Shown here one piece after another: positions 16,592 to 25,797 of a stretch of 64,000 nucleotides of DNA. The notes under the pieces are model-generated. The model did not search any database, was not told the origin of the DNA, and saw only the letters and a list, made by a program, of their open reading frames with translations. The position numbers and the translations under genes were made by a program. The stretch is from Actinobacteria bacterium IMCC19121 (GTDB taxonomy: Bacteria > Actinomycetota > Actinomycetes > Nanopelagicales > Nanopelagicaceae). Each line of letters begins with the position of its first letter. Position 1 is the stretch's first letter. The DNA is taken from NCBI GenBank assembly GCA_002284895.1, contig CP015605.1, forward strand, positions 1 through 64,000, written 5' to 3'.

Positions 16592-17614
16592 CTAATCCTC
16601 TGGCACAAATACTGCTTGGTCCTTGACCGATAACAACGAACGAAGGCTGCTTAATCTGGCTGCTCTCTCGGGGTCAACTACCCCGTTTGGCGTAGCCCAT
16701 GCATCAAGTTTGCACGAGCTCTCAGCGTGTGAGCAATTCGACAAACATGTTGCAGCTACTAGAGAGAGATCAGTAAATGCATCAACAATTCGACTCACAT
16801 CAATATGTGAGAGTCCAAATGCTCTAATTCCGGGTGTGTCAATAATCCATCCATCGTGTGTATCTAGAGCAAGTGCAACTGCACTCGATGATGTGTGGCG
16901 ACCACGACCAGTTGCCTCATTCACATCACCAGTTAAGCGATCAGCATCTGGAACCAGTGCATTAATGAGTGTTGATTTACCAACACCTGAATGACCAACG
17001 AGCACAGAAATTTTGCCTGAAAGCATCTTATGAAGCGCCTTTAAATCCTTCTCACGTGACTCACTCTTAATTGCAGTGTGCAGAATATCAACACCTAACT
17101 TTGCATACTCAGCTAAGAACTCTGGAACTACTCTCAAATCAGTTTTAGTAACAACTAATTTAGGTGTAATACCTTCAGTAAATGCTGAAACAAGGAAGCG
17201 ATCAATCAGACCGCGACGTGGTTCAGGATTTAGCGCTGCGACAACAATTACAAGTTGATCTACGTTAGCGACAATTGTGCGCTCAACTTGAGCAGCATCA
17301 TCCACAGTCCTACTGAGTGAGTTTCTGCGCTCATTGACTGAAACGATACGAGCCAAACTTCCTTCATCGCCAGTAACATCACCAACAATGGAAACTCGAT
17401 CACCCACCACAACAGATTTAGGTCCAAGCTCTCTTGCGCGCATTGCTGTAATAATCACGCCTTCGTCAGTAACGCATGTTTGTCGCCCACGATCAACACC
17501 TGTGACAAGAGCGGAAATGGCAGATGAATGTCTAGGGCGATCTTTGCTTCGCGGACGTGTGCTACGAGCAGGTCTTACGCGCGCATCTGATTCATCATAT
17601 TCGCGCGGGCTCAT
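16592..17614 (-). CDS. rsgA: Ribosome small-subunit-dependent GTPase A
   Basis: 340 residues. Circularly permuted GTPase: the TKTDL (G4) motif precedes the P-loop GHSGVGKST, which precedes DTPGIRAFGL (G3); a zinc knuckle with CLSNCSHAESSC follows. An N-terminal OB fold carries the basic region (RPARSTRPRSKDRPR). RsgA checks 30S subunit maturation. It starts 15 bases after aroA ends. Confidence 0.94.
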   Translation of the reverse strand: MSPREYDESDARVRPARSTRPRSKDRPRHSSAISALVTGVDRGRQTCVTDEGVIITAMRARELGPKSVVVGDRVSIVGDVTGDEGSLARIVSVNERRNSLSRTVDDAAQVERTIVANVDQLVIVVAALNPEPRRGLIDRFLVSAFTEGITPKLVVTKTDLRVVPEFLAEYAKLGVDILHTAIKSESREKDLKALHKMLSGKISVLVGHSGVGKSTLINALVPDADRLTGDVNEATGRGRHTSSSAVALALDTHDGWIIDTPGIRAFGLSHIDVSRIVDAFTDLSLVAATCLSNCSHAESSCKLDAWATPNGVVDPERAARLSSLRSLLSVKDQAVFVPED

Positions 17615-17629
17615 AGTTTGATTCTCTGA

Positions 17630-18934
17630 CTAAGCAAGAAGAGAACTCCAAAGACCTGGAAAATCAGGCAGAGTTTTACGAGTAGTTGCAATATTTTCAA
17701 CTTCAATTCCTGGAACTACTAAACCAAGAACAGCACCTGCCGTTGCTAGGCGGTGGTCGTCATATGTGTGGAATACGCCGCCATGTAGTGGTGCTGGAGT
17801 TATATGTAAGGCACTTTCTTCCTCAACTACATCTCCGCCCAAAGCATTGATTTCACGTGTGAGTGCAGCAAGGCGGTCAGTCTCATGCAGGCGAAGGTGA
17901 GCAATACCGCGCAAATGTGATGGTGAATCAGCAAGGGCAGCAACAGCTGCAATAGATGGTGTTAGTTCGCCAACATCGTGCAGATCAATATCAATTCCAT
18001 GAATCACGCCAGTTCCGGTCAACGTTAATCCACGCTGATCCATAGAAATTTTTGCACCCATTTGTGTGAAGATTGAACGTAATTGATCCCCAGGCTGAGT
18101 TGTGGTCTTAGGCCAATCAGCAATAGTGACACTTCCTCCACAGACCATTGCAAGAGATAAAAATGGTGCAGCATTTGAAAGATCAGGTTCAATAACTAAC
18201 TCTTGACCATGAAGTTTTCCTGACTTCACACTCCATGATTGCGCTGCTTTATCAACTTCTACCTGCGCTCCAAAGCTGCGCAACATATCAACAGTCATTT
18301 CAATGTGCGGCATAGACGGTAGTTGACCACCTTTATGTGTTGCAACAATGCCATTTTCAAAACTTGGTGCTACTAATAACAATGCTGATAAGAATTGGCT
18401 CGAAGCACTTGCATCAATTGTTAATGCCCCTCCTGGGATTTTTCCATTTCCGTGTAATTTCAAGGGCAAGCTGTATCGACCTTCATGCTCAACTGAAACT
18501 CCCAACTCTTCTAAAGCTTTAATCACTGGACCCAATGGGCGCTCATAAGAACGTGGGTCACCATCAAATGCAACATCTCCTGTTGCAAGAGCTGCAAGTG
18601 GTGGGAGAAAGCGCATCACTGTTCCAGCATTACCAACATCAATTTTCACACCACCGCGAAGTGGACCTGGTGTAATAATCCACTGAAGTTCTTCTACGCC
18701 ATTGGTTGTTACGTTCTTTTCTTCAATTCCAACACCCAGTGCACGTAAGCCCGCAACCATCAGTTCGCTATCGCGAGAAACTAATGGGCGGCGAAAAATG
18801 GATGGGGAATCAGCTTGGGCTGCCAAAATCAATGCACGGTTAGTTACAGATTTAGATCCGGGAATGACAACGAAAGCCTCGACTGGTTGTGAGCCGCGAA
18901 AGAGCGCGGGCCAGTGTGCGTTGTTATTCATCAT
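17630..18934 (-). CDS. aroA: 3-phosphoshikimate 1-carboxyvinyltransferase (EPSP synthase)
   Basis: 434 residues. Shikimate-pathway enzyme joining PEP and shikimate-3-phosphate. Motifs: PGSKSVTNRALILAA at the N-terminus, DVGNAGTVMRFLPPLAAL around 92-109, and LRLHETDRLAALTREINALG plus TYDDHRLATAGAVLGL near the end. A TAGACT box six bases before the first of two adjacent ATGs supports a leaderless start at 18934. Divergent from yedK across about 55 bases. Confidence 0.95.
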   Translation of the reverse strand: MMNNNAHWPALFRGSQPVEAFVVIPGSKSVTNRALILAAQADSPSIFRRPLVSRDSELMVAGLRALGVGIEEKNVTTNGVEELQWIITPGPLRGGVKIDVGNAGTVMRFLPPLAALATGDVAFDGDPRSYERPLGPVIKALEELGVSVEHEGRYSLPLKLHGNGKIPGGALTIDASASSQFLSALLLVAPSFENGIVATHKGGQLPSMPHIEMTVDMLRSFGAQVEVDKAAQSWSVKSGKLHGQELVIEPDLSNAAPFLSLAMVCGGSVTIADWPKTTTQPGDQLRSIFTQMGAKISMDQRGLTLTGTGVIHGIDIDLHDVGELTPSIAAVAALADSPSHLRGIAHLRLHETDRLAALTREINALGGDVVEEESALHITPAPLHGGVFHTYDDHRLATAGAVLGLVVPGIEVENIATTRKTLPDFPGLWSSLLA

Positions 18935-18940
18935 CGGCTA

Positions 18941-18946
18941 AGTCTA
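18941..18946 (-). promoter_or_regulatory. -10 box of a leaderless promoter for aroA
   Basis: TAGACT on the minus strand, six bases, then the aroA ATG. It lies back to back with the yedK promoter, 30 bases apart. Confidence 0.65.
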
Positions 18947-18976
18947 TCGCGGCTAACATCACTCTCGTTTTACGCA

Positions 18977-18982
18977 TATCCT
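18977..18982 (+). promoter_or_regulatory. -10 box of a leaderless promoter for yedK
   Basis: TATCCT, six bases, then the ATG of MCGRY at 18989. Same hexamer and spacing as at prfB. Confidence 0.65.
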
Positions 18983-18988
18983 TTGCAC

Positions 18989-19726
18989 ATGTGTGGTCGT
19001 TATGCGCAAAGTGCAGATATGCGCGAACTCATGGAGCAATTTGAAGTAACTGGCACTTCACCTGGCCAATCCATTCCAGTGAATTGGAATATCGCCCCCA
19101 CAAATCCCATTTATATTGTCCGCTCCCCCATAAAAGAACAGAGTGAAACTAAAAAAGATTTGGCCATAGTTTCATGGGGATTAATCGCACCATGGTTAAC
19201 AGATATTGCAGAAGCAAAGACTTCACAATCACGCGCAATTAATGCACGCAGTGAAAGCGTTCATGAGAAACCAACCTTTAGAGATGCATTTAAACAACGC
19301 AGATGCTTAGTTCCAGCCCAGGGTTACTACGAATGGGCCACGGCATTAGGAAGATATAAGCCTAAGCAGGCTTTCTATATTTCTTCTCGCGATGGTGCTC
19401 AGCTTTCAATCGCAGGGATCTGGAGCAGTTGGCGCGCACCTAATGGTGAAGTAATTGAGAGCGCATCAATTATTACTCAAGAAGCACAAGGTGAACTTGC
19501 AACCATTCATAGCAGAATGCCAGTTTTCATGCCGCGTAATCGCTGGGATGCCTGGCTTGATCCTGAGAATAAAGAGATTGAAGGATTACGAAACTTAATG
19601 CAGGTCCAATCCCCCGAATCAATAGTCAAGGCTCACCCCGTTTCAGCCGTGGTTAACTCAGTTGCAAACAACGGGGCTCACCTTATTGAGGCAATTGAAT
19701 TGGGTGAGCCAGAGACCCTGTTTTAG
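18989..19726 (+). CDS. SOS response-associated peptidase family protein (YedK/HMCES)
   Basis: 245 residues. HMCES-type protein that caps abasic sites in single-stranded DNA through its Cys2. Visible are MCGRYAQS with the catalytic Cys2, WGLIAPWL, NARSES, RRCLVPAQGYYEW with the active-site Glu, and the conserved His in TIHSRMPVFM. Cys2 must be the second residue to act after Met removal, so the start at 18989 is needed; the open frame extends 25 residues further upstream but that would bury the cysteine. Confidence 0.93.
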   Translation: MCGRYAQSADMRELMEQFEVTGTSPGQSIPVNWNIAPTNPIYIVRSPIKEQSETKKDLAIVSWGLIAPWLTDIAEAKTSQSRAINARSESVHEKPTFRDAFKQRRCLVPAQGYYEWATALGRYKPKQAFYISSRDGAQLSIAGIWSSWRAPNGEVIESASIITQEAQGELATIHSRMPVFMPRNRWDAWLDPENKEIEGLRNLMQVQSPESIVKAHPVSAVVNSVANNGAHLIEAIELGEPETLF

Positions 19727-19744
19727 CGATAATCTTTGCTGGCA

Positions 19745-20380
19745 ATGACATCGACAGATTTAGTTAAAGAGAGCTCAGCGGAGCGTGCTGCCCGCTTTGA
19801 GCGAGATGCCCTTGTATTCACCAATCAGCTTTATGCTGCAGCGCTGCGTTATACAAAAAATCCTGATGATGCCAAAGATTTAGTTCAAGACACTTACTTA
19901 AAAGCCTTTGCTTCATTTCACCAATTTGAACCTGGAACTAATTTAAAAGCCTGGCTTTATCGTGTTTTAACAACAACTTTTATAAATACCTATCGCAAAG
20001 ATCAACGTAGACCACAATTATCAGCTGGTGAAATTGAAGATTGGCAGTTAGCAGATGCTGCGTCACACACTAGTGATCAAGGTAAATCTGCTGAAGTAGA
20101 GGCCCTTGAAAATCTGCCTGATAGCGACATTAAACGAGCACTTCAAGAAATCCCTGAAGAATTTCGCATTGCTGTCTATCTCGCCGATGTTGAAGGCTTT
20201 TCATATAAGGAGATTGCCGAAATCGTCGGTGTGCCAGCTGGAACAGTGATGTCCAGACTTCACCGGGGAAGAAAACAGCTGCGTGAGCGGTTAACAGAGT
20301 ATGCAAAGGAACTTGGATATAACGTCAAAGCCAAGCCTTCGGCTAAGAAAACTGACCCTGATGAGGGGGCAGAATCATGA
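19745..20380 (+). CDS. sigR: RNA polymerase ECF sigma factor, SigR/SigH type
   Basis: 211 residues. Region 2 [20 protein letters not shown] followed by [20 protein letters not shown], and region 4 with [30 protein letters not shown]. These match the SigR/SigH group that drives the thiol-oxidative stress response. A TTG at 19736 opens the frame; the ATG at 19745 is preferred and lies nine bases after TAATCT, so the mRNA leader would be very short. The next gene is its zinc anti-sigma factor, overlapping by ATGA. I could not find a SigR-type GGAAT-N18-GTT site in front of it. Confidence 0.92.
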   Translation: MTSTDLVKESSAERAARFERDALVFTNQLYAAALRYTKNPDDAKDLVQDTYLKAFASFHQFEPGTNLKAWLYRVLTTTFINTYRKDQRRPQLSAGEIEDWQLADAASHTSDQGKSAEVEALENLPDSDIKRALQEIPEEFRIAVYLADVEGFSYKEIAEIVGVPAGTVMSRLHRGRKQLRERLTEYAKELGYNVKAKPSAKKTDPDEGAES

Positions 20381-20781
20381 GTTTCTCATTTGTAACGCCA
20401 TGTAGTGAAGTCCTCAACTCCTTCGTGCTACTGATCGAAGGCAACATTGAAGCGCCTCAAATGCAGGTTATTGAAGTTCACGTTGCCGAGTGCCCTGCCT
20501 GTGAAGCTGAACTTGCCCATGAGCGTCAAATGCATTCATTAGTGCAAGAAGTTCTGCGTCGCACATGTAATGAAGAAGCGCCGCAAGATCTTCATAATGC
20601 AATCTTTAACCAAATTCATGGCCAAATGACTGGTGCCTTTACTGAGGTTGTCACACAGTTCAGCATGACTGAGATTTCTATAGAAATAGATGAGTTCGGC
20701 CAAGTCGAACACCGTGAAGTTACGATCGAACATACCGAAGAAATTCGATACATCAATGAAGGCGATAATCCCACCACTTAA
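20377..20781 (+). CDS. rsrA: Zinc-binding anti-sigma factor, RsrA type
   Basis: 134 residues. ZAS motif HVAECPAC (His35, Cys39, Cys42) with upstream Cys9 in [10 protein letters not shown], equivalent to the zinc-binding and redox cysteines of RsrA. The position of the double cysteine of RsrA has Thr63-Cys64 here, so one Cys is missing. An acidic C-terminal extension of about 45 residues (with [20 protein letters not shown]) goes beyond the usual 100-residue length. It would hold SigR inactive until disulfide stress releases zinc. Confidence 0.88.
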   Translation: MSFSFVTPCSEVLNSFVLLIEGNIEAPQMQVIEVHVAECPACEAELAHERQMHSLVQEVLRRTCNEEAPQDLHNAIFNQIHGQMTGAFTEVVTQFSMTEISIEIDEFGQVEHREVTIEHTEEIRYINEGDNPTT

Positions 20782-20793
20782 GGGTTAAGCAGG

Positions 20794-20799
20794 TAAGTT
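20794..20799 (+). promoter_or_regulatory. Possible -10 box before the thioesterase gene
   Basis: TAAGTT, seven bases, ATG. One base wider than the six-base spacing seen elsewhere in the window. Confidence 0.35.
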
Positions 20800-20806
20800 A
20801 TTAATC

Positions 20807-21211
20807 ATGAAACCTGCTGAGGAAGTCATTGGAGCCGTTGGTTTAACGGTCATGACTGTGCGAGCTGGTGACACTTCAGTTGCAATGGGAATTGGTGATT
20901 TGCCAATTGTTTCTCAATCACAATTAATGTCGCTAATGGAGCATGCGGCAATAATTTCAATGGATGAGCATTTAGAGCCAGAAGAAACAACAATCCCCAT
21001 TAGTTTTGAAATGATTACATTGAGTCCATCAACTATTGGTGCTGAACTGCGCGCAGTTTCGCGTTGTATCGAGATTGAAAACCGTGAGTTAACTTTTGAA
21101 TGTGAAGTTTATGAAGGTGAGCGCCAAGTTGCAGCTGCCATGATAAAAAGATCGGCGGTGGAGCGAGTTTCATTCCTCGCCCGCACCGCCGCGCAATCTT
21201 TAATTTCTTAA
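20807..21211 (+). CDS. Hotdog-fold thioesterase, FlK-like
   Basis: 134 residues. The order of blocks, with SQSQLMSLMEHAAIISMDEHL (trimmed core LMSLMEHAAI) and ECEVYEGERQVAAAMIKR, fits single-domain hotdog thioesterases related to fluoroacetyl-CoA thioesterase. The acyl-CoA substrate is unknown. TAAGTT lies seven bases before the ATG, so it may have its own leaderless promoter although it is 25 bases behind rsrA. Its stop overlaps the sodN stop on the other strand by four bases. Confidence 0.75.
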   Translation: MKPAEEVIGAVGLTVMTVRAGDTSVAMGIGDLPIVSQSQLMSLMEHAAIISMDEHLEPEETTIPISFEMITLSPSTIGAELRAVSRCIEIENRELTFECEVYEGERQVAAAMIKRSAVERVSFLARTAAQSLIS

Positions 21212-21597
21212 GCTTTTTTAGTTGCCCAGAAAATTTCTGCGATTTCATCAATCTTTGCGATCAACTTATCTGCAACTGCAACATCTTGAGTTCCCTTTGT
21301 GCCCGCAGCACCTGCAAGCTTTGTTGCATCATTAAATAGTGAGTGCAATTGTGGGTATGCCTCAAAGTGTGGTGCCTTGAAATAGTCAGTCCATAGAACC
21401 CATAGGTGCTCTTTGACTTGGTGTGAACGCTCTTCTTTGATTGCAACAGAGCGTGAGCGGAAATCCGCATCAGGATTAGCTGCGTATTTTTCCATGCATG
21501 CCTTTACTGAAAGAGCCTCAATCTTTGCTTGGGCTGGATCGTAAACACCACATGGAAGATCGCAGTGTGCGTAGACAGTTGTCTTTGGTGCAAACAT
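21208..21597 (-). CDS. sodN: Nickel superoxide dismutase
   Basis: 129-residue precursor. A ten-residue leader MFAPKTTVYA precedes HCDLPCGVYDPAQAKIEAL, the Ni-hook of the mature enzyme whose His1, Cys2 and Cys6 bind nickel. The rest is the four-helix bundle (SHQVKEHLWVLWTDYFK is distinctive). The open frame runs to 21813, but AGGGGAG just before the ATG at 21597 and the short leader fix the start. The maturation protease gene is divergent next door. The enzyme removes superoxide without iron. Confidence 0.97.
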   Translation of the reverse strand: MFAPKTTVYAHCDLPCGVYDPAQAKIEALSVKACMEKYAANPDADFRSRSVAIKEERSHQVKEHLWVLWTDYFKAPHFEAYPQLHSLFNDATKLAGAAGTKGTQDVAVADKLIAKIDEIAEIFWATKKA

Positions 21598-21679
21598 GTT
21601 TTCTCCCCTTTTATATATTCGTGCCATTAGCACGCAGTTCGCATCGACTGAAGGAACTACAAGTGCGAGACTACCGCCC

Positions 21680-22009
21680 ATGAGCAAATTTGGCACAGTC
21701 AAGGTATCTGGAGGCTCCATGCTTCCCGCATACCGAGATGGGGATTGGCTCTTTGTTAGTTGGATAGATGGAGCCCAAGCATTAACCGCGGTTGGAAACT
21801 CTATTGTCGGCAAGGTCGTTGTAATAGAGCGAGAAGAGAAGCCGGGAATCTTTTTAGTTAAACGTGTGCAGAAGTTTCACAGTGGCAAATATTGGGTCGA
21901 AGGCGATGCAAACGAGAGCACAGATTCGCGAAGTTGGGGCTGGATAGTTCCAGAGGAAATTGTTGGTGTGGTTCTCTTTCGTTACAAGCGAGGCAAGAAA
22001 CTGGCTTAG
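21680..22009 (+). CDS. sodX: Nickel-type SOD maturation protease (S26 signal-peptidase type)
   Basis: 109 residues. Minimal S26 peptidase core: catalytic Ser in SGGSMLPAYRDGDWL (Ser13) and Lys in IFLVKRV (Lys61), then GDANESTDSRSWGWI. There is no membrane anchor. Such proteins cut the SodN leader so that the nickel-binding His becomes residue 1. The frame is open 84 bases further upstream, but that would run into the sodN leader region and adds nothing conserved. The stop overlaps the kgd stop by four bases on the opposite strand. Confidence 0.9.
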   Translation: MSKFGTVKVSGGSMLPAYRDGDWLFVSWIDGAQALTAVGNSIVGKVVVIEREEKPGIFLVKRVQKFHSGKYWVEGDANESTDSRSWGWIVPEEIVGVVLFRYKRGKKLA

Positions 22010-25000
22010 CGTGTGAATGCTTCGAGCATTAATGCTTTTTGCTCATCTTCATGCAAGTGATGATTTCCAGTTGCAGGTGAAGCTGTTGCTCTGCGAGAAA
22101 TACGACGCAAGATGCGAGAGCCAAATCCGTGACCACCATGTTGTTCTGAGGTGCGAAGTGCGATGTGTGACCAAGGACCTTGATTTGCAGGTTCATCTTG
22201 AACCCACAACAAATTGGCATTTGGATGCTTGTTTGCTTCTGCAACCATTTCATCAATTGGTAGTGGATACAAAAGCTCAACCCGAACAATTGCAGTTGAA
22301 GTTTCGCCTAGCTTTGCACGCTCTGCAACTAGGTCGTGATAGACCTTGCCTGAACAGAAGATCACGCGAGAGGCGTTGCTAACTGAATCATCACTAATTA
22401 CTGGTTGGAAGTAACCTGAAGTGAAATCACTTAAAGCTGAAGCTGCAGCTTTTAAGCGCAACATTGATTTAGGTGTGAAGACAATCATTGGGCGACGAGC
22501 AGGGTTCTTTGTATGCCAGCGCAGTAAGTGGAAGTAAGAAGCAGGAGATGATGGCTGAGCCACGGTCATGTTTTGCTCAGCGCATAGTTGTAAGTAGCGC
22601 TCAATACGTCCGGATGAGTGATCTGGTCCTTGGCCTTCATAACCATGCGGCAAAAGCAAAACAACCGATGAGCGCTCACCCCACTTTTGAAGGGCAGAAG
22701 AGATGAATTCATCAATGATTGTTTGTGCGCCGTTAGCAAAATCTCCGAATTGGCCTTCCCATAAAACTAGGGCTTCTTCGCGCTCAACGCTATATCCATA
22801 TTCAAATCCCATGGCCGCATATTCACTGAGCAAAGAGTCAACGACAAAGAATTGATTCACATCAGATATCAATGCGCGAAGCGGAGTCCACTCATTACCG
22901 TTTTCTTTATCAACGATTACTGCGTGACGGTTGGAGAAAGTTCCACGTCGCGCATCTTGACCAGCAAGGCGAATTGGGCGACCTTCTTTAAGAAGTGAAC
23001 CAAATGCCAACATTTCTCCAGTTGACCAATCAATAGATGCGTCATTAAGAGATTCAACGCGCTTAGCCAACTGCGGTGAAAGTTTTGGATGAATACTAAA
23101 GCCATCTGGAGTTGCGATTTGTGTGGCAGCAATTTCGCGCGCAAGCTCTTCTGGAATTGAAGTAACAATCTTGTTTGCATCCGGTGCAACTGGTGCCTTG
23201 AAGTTTGGATTAGTTTCAGCACTTAAATTGTTAACTGCAGCAAAAACTGCTTCCAACTGAGTTTGATAGTCACGTGCTACTTCTTCTGCCTCTTCAACTG
23301 TGATATCGCCTCTACCAATAAGTGCTTCGGTGTAGAGGTGGCGTGTAGAACGCTTTGCATCAATGAGTTTGTACATTAATGGCTGAGTAAAGCTTGGCTC
23401 ATCGCCTTCATTGTGACCACGACGGCGGTAGCACACCATGTCTATGACAACATCTTTATTAAATGCTTGGCGGTATTCGAAAGCTAAACGAGCAATGCGC
23501 ACACAAGCCTCTGGATCATCACCATTAACGTGGAACACAGGGGCCTGGATAATCTTGGCGAAATCAGTTGAATAGCGTGAAGAACGTGCTGAACTTGGTG
23601 ATGTTGTGAAGCCAACTTGATTATTAATAACAATATGGATGGTTCCGCCGGTGCGATAGCCAGCTAATTGAGACATCTGAAGTACTTCTGCGTTAACTCC
23701 TTGGCCAGCAAATGCTGCATCACCATGGAGCAAGATTGGCAGCACTGAGTAAGCATTCTTGATATTGAGACGATCTTGCTTAGCGCGAACAATTCCCTCA
23801 AGCACCGGGTTCACAGCTTCTAAGTGTGAAGGATTTGCTGCTAAATAAATCTTTGTTGTTGCACCAGAGTTTGAAGTAAATATTCCTTCAGTACCTAGGT
23901 GGTACTTAACGTCGCCAGATCCTTGGACTTGATTTTCTGCGTAGTGACCTTGGAACTCTTGGAAAATTTGTCCGGCAGATTTACCAGCAATATTTGCCAA
24001 AACATTCAGGCGCCCACGGTGTGGCATACCGATGCATACTTCATCTAACTTCAATTCTGCTGCAGATGAAATCACTGCATCAAGTAGTGGAATGACAGAT
24101 TCTCCACCTTCAAGTGAGAAGCGCTTCTGTCCAACAAACTTAGTTTGCAAGAAGTTTTCAAAAGCTTCAGCACTGTTGAGCTTATGCAGGATGCGCAGTT
24201 GCTCTTCACGAGGGAACTGTTGAACGCCTACTTCAACGCGTTCTTGAATCCATTTGCGCTCTTCTGGGTTTTCAATGTACATGTATTCAACACCTACTGT
24301 GCGACAGTATGAATCACGCAAAATTCCAAGAATCTTACGTAGCAACATGAACTTCTTGCCACCAAAGCCACCAGTTGCAAACTCGCGATCAAGATCCCAA
24401 AGTGTTAATCCATGGTTTTGAACATCTAAATCCGGATGGTTGCGCTGGACATATTCAAGTGGATCAAAATCTGCCATTAGGTGGCCATTGGTGCGATATG
24501 CCTGGATTAACTGCTGGATACGCGCAGTTTTATCGATCTCTTCATCGTGGACAAACTCTTTATCGGCAGCCCATCGGATTGGCTCATATGGGATATGCAG
24601 GGCAGCAAAAATCTCATCATAGAAACCTTCAGCACCCAAAATGTATTCATGCATTCTGCGCAGGAAATCACCTGAAGTTGCGCCTTGAATAATGCGGTGA
24701 TCGTAAGTACTTGTGAGAGTAACGACCTTACTTATCGCAAGACGAGCCAAAGTCTCTTCACTCGAGCCTGCAAATTCAGCTGGATAATCCAAGGCTCCAA
24801 CGCCCAGAATCAAACCTTGTCCTTGAACTAAACGTGGCACAGAGTGAACTGTTCCAATTGTTCCTGGATTAGTAATTGACATTGTTGTGCCAGCAAAATC
24901 TTCAACAGTTAAAGAACCATCGCGTGCTTTTTTAACCACTTCTTCATATGCACTACGGAACTGGGCAAAATCTAGAGATTCACAACCCTTAACTGAAGGT

Positions 25001-25662
25001 ACCAAAAGCTGACGTGATCCATCAGGTTTAGCTAAATCAATAGCAACGCCAAGGTTGATGTGTTCAGGTTTACCAATAGCAGGCTTGCCATCTAGTTCCC
25101 CAAAGAAAGCATTCATCTCTGGCATTGCACGTACTGCCTTGATCATTGCATAAGCGATGATGTGAGTGAATGAAACTTTTCCACCGCGAGCGCGCTTCAT
25201 GTGATTGTTAATAACAATGCGATTATCAATCATTAACTTTGCAGGAACTGCGCGCACTGAGGTAGCAGTTGGAACTGAAAGTGAAGCTTCCATGCTTTGA
25301 ACAACACGGGCAGAAACTCCGCGGATGACTTCAAGAGTTGACGCACTTGGTGTGCTTAAAACTGGCGCAGGTTTAATAACAGGGTCCGCCGGCTTTGGTT
25401 GTGGCGCAGAACTTTCTCGCACAATTGGCTGAACATGTGGAACGGGAGCAACTGGCTCTGGTACTGCCGCTTTTTGTGCAGCCTTAGGAACTGGTGGAAC
25501 GCCTTTAGAAACTGGTGTTGATGACGCCGCAGTAGGAGAACCTGGTTTATTGTTTTTAAAATACTCAACCCACGCAGGGTCTACAGAAGAAGGATCCTGC
25601 AGATAGTGCTCGTACATTTCATCGACGAGCCAATCATTTGCACCAAAATCCTGTGCCGACAC
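22006..25662 (-). CDS. kgd: Multifunctional 2-oxoglutarate decarboxylase/dehydrogenase E1-E2
   Basis: 1218 residues, GTG start with AAGGAG in front. Actinobacterial single-chain enzyme of the TCA cycle: N-terminal E1-type recruitment segment (MSAQDFGANDWLVDEMYEHY), a proline/alanine linker (40-120), an E2 acyltransferase domain (HIIAYAMIKAVRAMPEMNAFF core, and TYDHRIIQGATSGDFLRRMH), then the thiamine-diphosphate E1 domain (GMPHRGRLNVLANI, GDAAFAGQGV, YRRRGHNEGDEPSFTQP). As in relatives there is no lipoyl domain, so it must use another E2. Stop overlaps sodX; 135 bases separate it from the regulator upstream. Confidence 0.95.
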   Translation of the reverse strand: MSAQDFGANDWLVDEMYEHYLQDPSSVDPAWVEYFKNNKPGSPTAASSTPVSKGVPPVPKAAQKAAVPEPVAPVPHVQPIVRESSAPQPKPADPVIKPAPVLSTPSASTLEVIRGVSARVVQSMEASLSVPTATSVRAVPAKLMIDNRIVINNHMKRARGGKVSFTHIIAYAMIKAVRAMPEMNAFFGELDGKPAIGKPEHINLGVAIDLAKPDGSRQLLVPSVKGCESLDFAQFRSAYEEVVKKARDGSLTVEDFAGTTMSITNPGTIGTVHSVPRLVQGQGLILGVGALDYPAEFAGSSEETLARLAISKVVTLTSTYDHRIIQGATSGDFLRRMHEYILGAEGFYDEIFAALHIPYEPIRWAADKEFVHDEEIDKTARIQQLIQAYRTNGHLMADFDPLEYVQRNHPDLDVQNHGLTLWDLDREFATGGFGGKKFMLLRKILGILRDSYCRTVGVEYMYIENPEERKWIQERVEVGVQQFPREEQLRILHKLNSAEAFENFLQTKFVGQKRFSLEGGESVIPLLDAVISSAAELKLDEVCIGMPHRGRLNVLANIAGKSAGQIFQEFQGHYAENQVQGSGDVKYHLGTEGIFTSNSGATTKIYLAANPSHLEAVNPVLEGIVRAKQDRLNIKNAYSVLPILLHGDAAFAGQGVNAEVLQMSQLAGYRTGGTIHIVINNQVGFTTSPSSARSSRYSTDFAKIIQAPVFHVNGDDPEACVRIARLAFEYRQAFNKDVVIDMVCYRRRGHNEGDEPSFTQPLMYKLIDAKRSTRHLYTEALIGRGDITVEEAEEVARDYQTQLEAVFAAVNNLSAETNPNFKAPVAPDANKIVTSIPEELAREIAATQIATPDGFSIHPKLSPQLAKRVESLNDASIDWSTGEMLAFGSLLKEGRPIRLAGQDARRGTFSNRHAVIVDKENGNEWTPLRALISDVNQFFVVDSLLSEYAAMGFEYGYSVEREEALVLWEGQFGDFANGAQTIIDEFISSALQKWGERSSVVLLLPHGYEGQGPDHSSGRIERYLQLCAEQNMTVAQPSSPASYFHLLRWHTKNPARRPMIVFTPKSMLRLKAAASALSDFTSGYFQPVISDDSVSNASRVIFCSGKVYHDLVAERAKLGETSTAIVRVELLYPLPIDEMVAEANKHPNANLLWVQDEPANQGPWSHIALRTSEQHGGHGFGSRILRRISRRATASPATGNHHLHEDEQKALMLEAFTR

Positions 25663-25797
25663 TGGCGAACTCCTTCTTGGCGGTTATTAGGTTAAGCCTA
25701 TAGCCATGCGGGGCTGGCTTAAACTAAAAAACTGGCGCTAGAGCGCGAGATAGGCCACATAATCACTGATTTTAAAGCAATGGCATAAGAAGCGGGC

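Noticed and set aside
20886-20911. GGGAAT-N16-GTT resembling a SigR promoter
   Set aside because: Spacer is 16 instead of 18 and it lies inside the thioesterase coding region.
25725-25751. Terminator-like GCGC-TCTA-GCGC followed by TTTTTT on the minus strand after the MerR-B12 gene
   Set aside because: The stem is only four or five base pairs, too weak to call a terminator.
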